The notes beneath the pieces were generated by a model. That model worked only from the letters and a program-made list of their open reading frames with translations, made no database searches and was not told the origin of the DNA. DNA of 64,000 nt from Leclercia adecarboxylata (GTDB lineage Bacteria > Pseudomonadota > Gammaproteobacteria > Enterobacterales > Enterobacteriaceae). Positions 53,983-61,774 of the stretch are shown here, in pieces. The DNA lies in contig NZ_CP040889.1 in the NCBI RefSeq assembly GCF_006171285.1, positions 3,286,001 to 3,350,000 of the forward strand, read 5' to 3'. Both the position numbers and the translations under genes were made by a program. How positions within the stretch are numbered: position 1 is the first letter of the stretch; the number at the start of each line of letters is the position of its first letter.

Positions 53983-56130
53983 ATGAAGAAAGTCGTCACG
54001 GTTTGCCCCTATTGCGCATCGGGTTGCAAAATCAACCTGGTGGTCAATAACGGCAAAGTCGTCAAGGCTGAGGCAGCACAGGGTAAAACCAACCAGGGCG
54101 ATCTCTGCCTGAAAGGGTATTACGGCTGGGATTTTATCAACGACACCAAAATCCTCACCCCGCGCCTGAAATCGCCAATGATCCGTCGCGAGCGCGGCGG
54201 CAAGCTGGAAGCCGTCTCCTGGGACGAAGCGCTGGACTACGTTGCCGGCAAGCTCAGCGCCATTAAGGCCGAGCACGGCCCGGACGCGATCATGACCACC
54301 GGGTCATCGCGCGGCACCGGGAATGAAACCAACTACATCATGCAAAAATTTGCCCGCGCGGCAGTCGGCACCAATAACGTCGACTGCTGCGCGCGCGTCT
54401 GACACGGCCCATCGGTTGCAGGTCTGCACCAGTCGGTCGGTAACGGCGCAATGAGTAACTCCATTGTCGGTATTGAGAATGCCGATATGGTCTTTATTTT
54501 TGGCTACAACCCGGCGGATTCGCACCCTATCGTGGCGAACCGCGTGATCAAAGCCAAACGCAACGGGGCGAAGATTATCGTCTGCGATCCGCGCAAAATT
54601 GAAACTGCGCGCATTGCGGATATGCATCTGGCCCTGAAAAACGGCTCCAACATCGCGCTGCTTAACGCGATGGGGCACGTGATTATTGAAGAACAGCTCT
54701 ACGACCGCGCGTTTGTGGCGGCACGCACCGAGGGCTTCGAGGAGTATCGCAAGATCGTCGAAGGCTATACGCCGGAGTCCGTTGAGGCGGTCACCGGGGT
54801 CAGCGCGGCGGAGATCCGCCAGGCGGCGCGGATGTACGCGGCGGCAGAAAACGCGGCGATCCTCTGGGGAATGGGCGTGACCCAGTTCTATCAGGGGGTG
54901 GAAACCGTGCGCTCGCTCACCAGCCTGGCGCTGCTGACCGGCAATCTCGGCAAGCCGTCCGCAGGGGTTAACCCGGTGCGCGGCCAGAACAACGTGCAGG
55001 GCGCGTGCGACATGGGTGCGCTGCCGGATACCTATCCGGGCTATCAGTACATCAATAAACCGGAAAACCGGGCCAAGTTTGCCAAAGCCTGGGGCGTTGA
55101 CTCGCTGCCTGCCCATACCGGGTATCGCATCAGCGAGCTGCCTCACAGGGTGGCCCACGGCGAAGTGCGCGCCGCGTACATCATGGGGGAAGATCCGCTC
55201 CAGACGGACGCCGAGCTCTCTGCGGTGCGTAAGGCGTTTGAGGAGCTGGAACTGGTCATCGTGCAGGACATCTTTATGACCAAGACCGCTGCCGCCGCCG
55301 ATGTGATCCTGCCGTCCACCTCCTGGGGTGAGCACGAAGGGGTCTACACCGCCGCCGACCGTGGGTTCCAGCGCTTCTTTAAAGCGGTCGAGCCGAAGTG
55401 GGATCTGAAAACGGACTGGCAGATCATTAGCGAAATCGCCACGCGGATGGGCTACCCGATGCACTACAGCAATACCCAGGAGATCTGGGACGAGCTGCGT
55501 CATCTGTGTCCGGATTTCTACGGCGCCACCTACGAGAAGATGGGCGAGCTGGGTTATATCCAGTGGCCGTGCCGTGACGAGTCAGAGGCCGATCAGGGGA
55601 CCGATTACCTGTTCGAAAAAGAGTTCTCCACCCCGAACGGGCTGGGGCAGCTCTATACCTGCGACTGGGTCGCGCCGATCGACAAGCTGACGGAAGAGTA
55701 TCCGCTGGTGCTCTCGACCGTGCGTGAAGTGGGGCACTACTCCTGCCGCTCGATGACCGGTAACTGTGCCGCGCTGGCAGCGCTGGCCGACGAGCCGGGC
55801 TATGCGCAGATCAACACTGCCGACGCGGAGCGTCTCGGCATTGAAGATGAGGCGCTGGTGTGGGTCACCTCGCGTAAAGGGAAGGTCATCACCCGCGCGC
55901 AGGTGAGCGATCGACCGAACAAAGGTGCGGTGTATATGACCTACCAGTGGTGGATTGGTGCCTGTAACGAGCTGGTGACGGAGAACCTGAGCCCGATTAC
56001 CAAAACGCCGGAGTATAAGTATTGCGCCGTGCGCGTGGAGCCGATCGCTGACCAGCAGGCTGCGGAGCAGTATGTGATTGATGAGTATCATAAGCTGAAG
56101 AAACATTTGCGGGAGCTTGCTGTCGGGTGA
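53983..56130 (+). CDS. fdhF: Formate dehydrogenase H, selenocysteine-containing
   Basis: One CDS of 715 residues, read through an in-frame TGA at codon 140 (54400-54402) as selenocysteine, exactly where E. coli FdhF has Sec140 (CCARV-Sec-HGPSV). The 4Fe-4S cysteines C8, C11, C15 and C42 and the Mo-cofactor motifs are intact. It oxidises formate and passes electrons through HycB to hydrogenase-3. In E. coli fdhF is unlinked to hyc; here it has its own sigma-54 promoter within the FHL block. Confidence 0.96.
54400..54440 (+). promoter_or_regulatory. Selenocysteine codon with downstream SECIS hairpin
   Basis: TGA is followed by CACGGCCCATCGGTTGCAGG then TCTGCACC, nearly the E. coli fdhF SECIS (apical GGUUGCAGGUCUGCACC stem-loop) that binds SelB. 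The paralogue at 48422 has TGC here and lacks this hairpin sequence. Confidence 0.88.
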
Positions 56131-56405
56131 GTGGAACATGCGGGTGCTGTGGTGGTTCCGTTCTCCATACGTTCGCTGCTTTTCTGTAAACCACGTCACC
56201 TGTGAACGTGTAAAGGGGGCTATCGCGCCCCCTTTACAATCCCGGCTCCCGGCAAAGAAAATCGCCGCTTCGCGGTCCCCTCAGCTTATGCCCTTCGGCT
56301 ATCGGGTCGGGCGTGATCCTGGATCCCTGTAGGTCACGCCCTCTCGGCGCATCCCTGCGCCTCGCCCCGGCCTACGGTCAACGCCTCAGCGATTTTCAGC
56401 CGGAT
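56131..56405 (+). repeat. Long inverted repeat, left arm, with conserved hairpins
   Basis: This segment matches the reverse complement of 57445-57808. It contains an 11-bp perfect hairpin at 56210-56237 (GTAAAGGGGGC arm), the shared block CGGCAAAGAAAATCGCCGCT at about 56249, a second hairpin at 56309-56341 (GGGCGTGA / TCACGCCC) and GGCGC / GCGCC at about 56346. No gene is seen in it. The first hairpin also follows the fdhF stop and may serve as its terminator. Confidence 0.82.
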
Positions 56406-56842
56406 TCTGGCGTCGCTGTAAGTCTTTTATTCTTTTCACTTTCTTCATCGCTGGCTTTTGGGCTTGGGGTTTTGTAGGCCCGTGCAAGCGCAGCGCCGCC
56501 GGGCGGGGCCTGGCTGTTTCCATGTAATATTTTCTGTTGCTTTAAATCTTTGCGAGGCGGCTTCCGGGAATGGTTTTTCTGGGTTGTTGCCTGAAACGCA
56601 TTGCCTTATCTTCCTGTTGCGCCTGCAAAATCAGGCGTCGGGATTGGAACCCTGACTGACTTTATCGATGACATAAGAGGCCTTATGTCGTACGCTCTGC
56701 TGCACTTAATGGTGGGCTGGCGGGGGCATCGTAAGATGCGCCGGTATCCGATAAAGCCGGTAGTTCCAACCTCGCTCAGTCCACCGCCACGAGATTGGAA
56801 CCTCTGACGGTGGGTTTAAAAACTTTATCGGAGGCTGCCACT
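56406..56842 (+). other. Intergenic leader region of the 56843 gene
   Basis: It holds a REP-like piece at about 56474-56512. At 56763-56801 a 12-bp stem with one mismatch (GTTCCAACCTCG / CGAGATTGGAAC) has a 15-base loop. A second ATTGGAACC lies at 56643. The hairpin ends 41 bp before the ATG and could be an RNA leader or protein-binding site. No ORF is convincing. Confidence 0.5.
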
Positions 56843-57304
56843 ATGGCTACAACCCCAACCCAGGCTCACCCATTATTTACCGTACCTTTCTCCCACAACA
56901 CGGATTTCACCGTACTGGCGAACCACTGTGAGCGTTTCGCTTACACCCTGCTGGAAACCGACGAACCCGCTGAAAAGCTGGCGCTGTGCGCCCGTCTTTG
57001 TGCCTGTCTCGCGCTGTTACAACCCACGCTCAACGAGCCTATCCCGGCGCACATGGTGGAACAATTCACCCTCAACGATCTGCCTTCTCGCCTGCCCGCA
57101 TTCGAGCCGGAAAGCGACCAGCTGGGCATCTATTGCCAGACCGTTACGCAGCTTTTAATCAGCAACGTCCTGCCGCCGGAGATGGCGCGCGTGATGGAGG
57201 GGCTGCTGTATGACCTGGTGAGCTTTTACGCCGACACGCTCAACGCACCACGCTGGCTGCAAACGCCGGATGGACGCGTAGCAATTGATGCGTTGAAAAA
57301 CTGA
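56843..57304 (+). CDS. Conserved hypothetical protein, paralogue of the 42447 gene
   Basis: ATG 56843 with CGGAGG eight bases upstream gives 153 residues; the frame upstream to 56795 runs through the leader hairpin and is unlikely to be used. It aligns with the protein at 42447-42902 (LETDEPAEKLALCARL, LLYDLVSFYADTL). It is acidic and helical, of unknown function. It lies between the arms of a long inverted repeat. Confidence 0.72.
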   Translation: MATTPTQAHPLFTVPFSHNTDFTVLANHCERFAYTLLETDEPAEKLALCARLCACLALLQPTLNEPIPAHMVEQFTLNDLPSRLPAFEPESDQLGIYCQTVTQLLISNVLPPEMARVMEGLLYDLVSFYADTLNAPRWLQTPDGRVAIDALKN

Positions 57305-57306
57305 GT

Positions 57307-57385
57307 TTGTAGGCCGGGCAAACGCAGTGCCGCCCGGCGCAACAATGCCGGGTGGCGGCTTCGCCTTACCCGGCCTACCAGACCC
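57307..57385. repeat. REP pair (BIME-like)
   Basis: TAGGCCGGGCAAACGCAGTG-CCGCCCGGC and the inverted GCCGGGTGGCGGCTTCGCC-TTACCCGGCC lie side by side. Confidence 0.8.
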
Positions 57386-57444
57386 GGCGCAATAAATGTT
57401 AACGCAATGAAATAATCACATAAAAATAAAAGGCTTACAGCGGC

Positions 57445-57808
57445 TCCCTGGTCCGGCTGAAAATCGCTGAGTCGTTTCCTGTAGGCCGGGGCGAGGCGCA
57501 TGGACGCGCCGAGAGGGCATAGCCTGCAGGGATGCAGGCTGGTGCCTGACCCGATAGCCGGAAGGAATAAGACGAAGGGACCGCGAAGCGGCGATTTTCT
57601 TTGCCGGTAGCCCGGGTTGCCAGGGTGGTGGCGATTGAGCCACCCTGGCACGTTCACCGGTTGTGCAGTAACAGAGAAGCACGGCTCTGGAAGTGAACGG
57701 AACCACCACCGTAGCCGCATATTCCCCTCAACTCTGAGGCAGATGAACCTCAGCAGCAACTGAAAGTGAACGGAACCACCACAGCAGCCGCATGTTCCCC
57801 ACCAACCC
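57445..57808 (-). repeat. Long inverted repeat, right arm, with conserved hairpins
   Basis: This is the reverse-complement partner of 56131-56405. It contains an 11-bp hairpin at 57618-57650 (TGCCAGGGTGG / CCACCCTGGCA), another at 57521-57540 (AGCCTGC / GCAGGCT), the block with AAGCGGCGATTTTCTTTGCC at about 57590-57606, and two copies of a GTGAACGGAACCACCAC unit near 57693 and 57767. No gene is seen. Confidence 0.82.
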
Positions 57809-57813
57809 GCAAT

Positions 57814-57841
57814 AAAAAAGGCAACTCATCGTTGCCTTTTT
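57814..57841. terminator. Terminator of fepA (bidirectional)
   Basis: AAAAAAGGCAAC-TCATC-GTTGCCTTTTT lies 8 bp beyond the fepA stop, with T runs on both strands. Confidence 0.88.
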
Positions 57842-57848
57842 ACTCTCA

Positions 57849-60089
57849 TCAGAACCGCGTATTCACACTCATAAACCAGGTCCGCCCCGGCTCATTATAG
57901 GTATACGCCCCAGCACCATACATATACGCTCCCGTCGTGGTATTCCCGGTCGTCTGGGCATTACCCGCACGCCACTGGCGTTTATCGAAGACGTTATCCA
58001 CGCCGCCGGTCAGGCTAACGTATTTGGTCACGTCCCAGGTCGCGCTCAGGCCGACGATGCTGTACGGGCTCACTTCATCCGTCTCAGACCCGACCGCCGG
58101 CTCACCTTTGTAGTTGTATTTCTTCGGCTGCTGCTTGCCGTACCAGGTGAAGGTGGACTGCAGCGACACATCCTGCTGTACCTGCCAGCTCAGGGTTGAG
58201 TTCAGCGTGTACTCCGGGATGATCGACAGACGATCGCCGGTCTCCTTGTTCTTGCTTTGCAGCATGTAGGTGATGTTGTTGGTCCAGTTGATGGCGTCGC
58301 TTACCGGCACGTTCAGGGTGCCTTCCAGACCTTCCACCACCGCTTTCGGCACGTTTTCCCACTGATAAATATCAGTTTTCGTTTTACCGGCAGAGGTCTG
58401 CCCAATCGGCGCGTAGCCCGCTTCAATCTTGTCGCGGTAGTCGTTGCGGAACCAGGTCACGCCCGCCAGCCAGCCGTCGCGTTTCCACTCCAGGCCGATC
58501 TCTTTGTTGATGCTGGTTTCGGCTTTCAGATCCTCGTTACCCAGCATGTAACAGCCCACGCCGTCGGCGCTCGCATAGCAACCCTGGCCCTTGCTGTAGA
58601 GCAGGTAGTTCGGGTTGGTCTGGTACAGGCTCGGCGCTTTATAGGCCCGGGCGATACCCATCTTCAGGGTGAAATCATCCCCCAGCCCCTGAGAAAGGTT
58701 CAGGGACGGGCTCCAGTTGTTGCCAACGATGGAGTGATGATCGAAGCGCAGCGCCGGGGTCAGCATGGTGCTGTCGGTCAGCTCCATGTTGTTTTCCGCG
58801 AACAGGGAGAAGATTTCCGCATCGGAGTACGGGCTGCGATTGTCGGTCATCCCGGGGATCGCACCGCCCTGCAGGGCCTGGCCGTTGGAGGACATATCCT
58901 TCATCCGCTGCTGATCCCACTCGGTGCCCAGGGTCAGGTTCTGGTTGACGATAAAGTCGATCGGCAGGTTGATCTCGCTGTGCAGCATCACGTCGGACAG
59001 ATCGGTGTCGGTGAACTTATCGCTGTTAAACAGCCCCTCCAGACCGCCAGCCAGCCCTTCGCCCAGGCGGGAGTTGCGGGTGTGTTCGTACTGCGCCCAG
59101 TTGTTGGTGGTGATACCGTTATCCCAGCCGCCGGTCCAGGTCAGGGCGAAGTTCTGGCGATAGATACGGTTGGTCTCTTTGCCGTAATTTTTCTTCACCA
59201 GCCCGTTGCTGCTGTTGTCGTTGTTGGTGTTCTGGGTATCACCGGCATAGAGGTTGTTCTGACGGCTGTAGCCTGCCTCAAATTGCAGGGCCTGCATCGG
59301 GGCGAATTCCCAGCGCAGCACGCCGTTAACGTCTTTATTCTCAACGCCTTCACGTCCGGCTGGCAGCGTGTCGGCATAGGCGCCGGTACGCTCAGACTCA
59401 TGACCTTGGTTGATATCCCAGGCGTCGGCCTGGGTTTTATCCAGGTTGCCGTACAGACGGAAGCTGAAAGCATCGCCCAGCGGACCGCTGAGGCTGAAGT
59501 TAGTGCGTTTGGTGGAACCCTCTTCGTTATGCTCAGGAGCATTCAGGTAGGTGTTCCAGGAGCCATGCCACTCGTTGCTGACCTTTTTGGTGATGATGTT
59601 CACCACGCCGCCCGCCGCGCCGTTACCGTAACGCGCCGCAGCCGGGCCGCGGATCACTTCGATGCGTTCGATCATCTCTGGCGGCACCCAGCCGGTATCG
59701 CCGCGGGTGTCACGCTCGCCGCGCCAGCCCAGACGGATCGAGTTACGGCTGGTCACCGGCTTACCGTCGATCAGGATCAGGGTGTTTTCCGGGCCCATGC
59801 CGCGAATATCAATCTGGCGATTGTTGCCGCGCTGGCCGCTGGTGGAGTTACCGGTAAGGTTGACGCCCGGCATGGTACGGATGATCTCGGACACGTCGCG
59901 CGCCGACGGGTTTTTACGGATCTCATCGGCGGTGATGGTGGACACGCCCGGCGCCTGCAGGTTCTGCTCGGCGGCGGTGATCACCATCGTATCTTCGTGC
60001 CCGGCGGTTTCGGCTGCCATCGCAGGCAGTGCCACACCATAAATCCCCAGATTGACCAGTAAGGCCAGTGAGTGAAGCTTGTTATTCAT
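57849..60089 (-). CDS. fepA: Ferric enterobactin outer-membrane receptor FepA
   Basis: The 746 residues equal the E. coli length. A signal peptide ends near residue 25 (VALPAMA-AE), and the TonB box DTMVITA follows. The plug domain has GVSTITADEIRKNPSARDVS and RGNNRQIDIRGMGPENTLIL, and a 22-strand barrel ends in the terminal Phe (VNTRF). It imports Fe-enterobactin with TonB energy. It is divergent from fes across a Fur-regulated gap and separated from entD by the FHL block. Confidence 0.97.
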   Translation of the reverse strand: MNNKLHSLALLVNLGIYGVALPAMAAETAGHEDTMVITAAEQNLQAPGVSTITADEIRKNPSARDVSEIIRTMPGVNLTGNSTSGQRGNNRQIDIRGMGPENTLILIDGKPVTSRNSIRLGWRGERDTRGDTGWVPPEMIERIEVIRGPAAARYGNGAAGGVVNIITKKVSNEWHGSWNTYLNAPEHNEEGSTKRTNFSLSGPLGDAFSFRLYGNLDKTQADAWDINQGHESERTGAYADTLPAGREGVENKDVNGVLRWEFAPMQALQFEAGYSRQNNLYAGDTQNTNNDNSSNGLVKKNYGKETNRIYRQNFALTWTGGWDNGITTNNWAQYEHTRNSRLGEGLAGGLEGLFNSDKFTDTDLSDVMLHSEINLPIDFIVNQNLTLGTEWDQQRMKDMSSNGQALQGGAIPGMTDNRSPYSDAEIFSLFAENNMELTDSTMLTPALRFDHHSIVGNNWSPSLNLSQGLGDDFTLKMGIARAYKAPSLYQTNPNYLLYSKGQGCYASADGVGCYMLGNEDLKAETSINKEIGLEWKRDGWLAGVTWFRNDYRDKIEAGYAPIGQTSAGKTKTDIYQWENVPKAVVEGLEGTLNVPVSDAINWTNNITYMLQSKNKETGDRLSIIPEYTLNSTLSWQVQQDVSLQSTFTWYGKQQPKKYNYKGEPAVGSETDEVSPYSIVGLSATWDVTKYVSLTGGVDNVFDKRQWRAGNAQTTGNTTTGAYMYGAGAYTYNEPGRTWFMSVNTRF

Positions 60090-60261
60090 TGTATGTCCTG
60101 CTTTTCGATGCCGCGTTCCCCATGGCTCCGTTCCCGAATGGGTGAGGAGGCGGCAGGATGTCGCCCGCAGTCTGCGAAAACCTCTCGATCCTGAGTCAGT
60201 ACGCAGCGCATGGCATGGTTATTTAAAGTTCGCGCTTCCCACAGCGCGCCCATACGCTATT

Positions 60262-60280
60262 GCAAATGAAAATAGTTATC
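60262..60280. promoter_or_regulatory. Fur box between fepA and fes
   Basis: GCAAATGAAAATAGTTATC matches the 19-bp Fur consensus at 14 positions by hand alignment. It is 17 bp before the long fes frame and 65 bp before the chosen GTG start. More Fur-like AT-rich sequence continues to about 60300. Confidence 0.75.
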
Positions 60281-60344
60281 AATAATATTATCGATATTGT
60301 TTATCTTTAATCAAAAAAACAGAACAGTTCATGGGGTTAAATCG

Positions 60345-61550
60345 GTGACGACGCTGGAGACGGGAAGTGATGCCTGGTGGCAGTCGAAACAGGGGCCCGA
60401 AGGGGTGCGGGAAGGGGACCATTATCGGGTGACGTTTTACTGGCGCGACCCGAACGGCACGGAGCAGGCCTCGCCGCTGAAAAGGGTGTGGCTCTACATT
60501 ACCGGCGTGACCGATCACCACCACAACGCCCGCCCGCAGACGCTGGTGCGCATCAGTGGCACCGACGTCTGGCAATGGCAGGGCGAGTTCAGCCCCAACT
60601 GGCGCGGCAGCTACTGTTTTATCCCCTCTGAACATGATGACGACTTTGCTGATGCGGTGTTTGCCACCGACCCGCCGGACCGCATGGCCCTGCGCGAAGG
60701 CTGGCGCAAACTGCTGCCAAAGGCCATCGCCGATCCACGCAACCGGCAGCACTGGCGCGGCGGCCGCGGCCACCCGGTCTCGGCGCTCGAAATGCCCGAA
60801 GCACCGCTCCAGCCCGGCTGGGATCGCCCCGAGACGCCGTATCAACCTGCTCAGTGCATTACCTGGCAGAGCGCAAAACTCGGCAACACCCGCCGGGTGT
60901 GGATCTTCACCACCGGCGAACAGACCCCGCACGAACGCCCGCTGGCGGTGCTGCTCGACGGCCAGTTCTGGGCCGAGAGCATGCCGGTGTGGCCCGCGCT
61001 CACGGCGCTCACCCTTGATGGCCAGCTGCCGCCTGCGGTCTACGTACTTATTGACGTCATCGATACCGCCCATCGTACCCGCGAACTGCCCTGCAATCCC
61101 GATTTCTGGCTCGCCGTTCAGGACGAACTCCTGCCGCAGGTGCAGGCGCTGGCCCCGTTCAGCGAGCGGGCCGATCGCACGGTTGTCGCCGGGCAGAGCT
61201 TTGGCGGCCTCTCCGCCCTGTATGCCGGGCTGCACTGGCCAGAGCGCTTTGGCTGCGTGCTCAGCCAGTCGGGGTCGTTCTGGTGGCCGCATCGCGGTGG
61301 CCAGCAGGACGGGGTGATTATCGAACAGCTCAAAAACCAACAACTTTCAGCGCAGGGACTGCGCATTGTCCTTGAGGCGGGGCGACGTGAACCGCTGATT
61401 TTTCGCGCCTGTGAGGCGCTTTATGCCGGGCTACAGCAGACACAGCAGCCGGTTTTCTGGCGTCCGGTGGACGGCGGACATGATGCACTTTGCTGGCGGG
61501 GAGGGCTGACGCAGGGGCTGATGACTCTCTGGCAGCCGCTTATTCAATAA
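60345..61550 (+). CDS. fes: Enterobactin esterase Fes
   Basis: GTG 60345 (GGGG eight bases upstream) gives 401 residues, like E. coli Fes (400), whose N-terminus also has SESWWQSK, here SDAWWQSK. The frame upstream to 60297 overlaps the Fur-box region. The C-terminal alpha/beta hydrolase domain has GQSFGGLSALY (nucleophile Ser about 280) and VDGGHDALCWRGG (His). It cleaves Fe-enterobactin in the cytoplasm to release iron. Confidence 0.95.
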   Translation: MTTLETGSDAWWQSKQGPEGVREGDHYRVTFYWRDPNGTEQASPLKRVWLYITGVTDHHHNARPQTLVRISGTDVWQWQGEFSPNWRGSYCFIPSEHDDDFADAVFATDPPDRMALREGWRKLLPKAIADPRNRQHWRGGRGHPVSALEMPEAPLQPGWDRPETPYQPAQCITWQSAKLGNTRRVWIFTTGEQTPHERPLAVLLDGQFWAESMPVWPALTALTLDGQLPPAVYVLIDVIDTAHRTRELPCNPDFWLAVQDELLPQVQALAPFSERADRTVVAGQSFGGLSALYAGLHWPERFGCVLSQSGSFWWPHRGGQQDGVIIEQLKNQQLSAQGLRIVLEAGRREPLIFRACEALYAGLQQTQQPVFWRPVDGGHDALCWRGGLTQGLMTLWQPLIQ

Positions 61551-61561
61551 CGGAGTCTGGT

Positions 61562-61774
61562 ATGGAATTCAGTAACCCCTTCGACGATCCGCAGGGTCTG
61601 TTCACTATTGTGCAAAACGCCCAACAGCAGTACAGCCTGTGGCCGCAGCAGTGCGCCTTGCCCGACGGCTGGCGCGTGGCCTGTGAGCCGCAGTCGCAGG
61701 AAGCCTGTCAGCAGTGGCTTGCCGCCCACTGGCAAACCCTGATCCCGGCCCATTTTGCACAGGTGAAATCATGA
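61562..61774 (+). CDS. ybdZ: MbtH-like protein YbdZ
   Basis: This 70-residue protein contains NPFDDPQGLFTIVQNAQQQY, SLWP and the two conserved Trp regions (DGWRVA, CQQWLAAHW) of MbtH proteins. It stimulates the adenylation domain of EntF. It starts 11 bp after fes, and its TGA overlaps the entF ATG (ATGA). Confidence 0.95.
   Translation: MEFSNPFDDPQGLFTIVQNAQQQYSLWPQQCALPDGWRVACEPQSQEACQQWLAAHWQTLIPAHFAQVKS

Noticed and set aside
53983..54402. fdhF as a truncated gene or pseudogene ending at TGA 54402
   Set aside because: The TGA is at codon 140, the selenocysteine site of FdhF, with a SECIS hairpin after it; the downstream frame continues the protein without damage.
58257..60062. A 601-codon open frame opposite fepA
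   Set aside because: Antisense shadow of a well-conserved receptor gene; no motif and no SD.
60297..60344. Upstream TTG start of fes
   Set aside because: It would begin in the Fur-box promoter region without an SD; GTG 60345 has an SD and fits the known Fes length.
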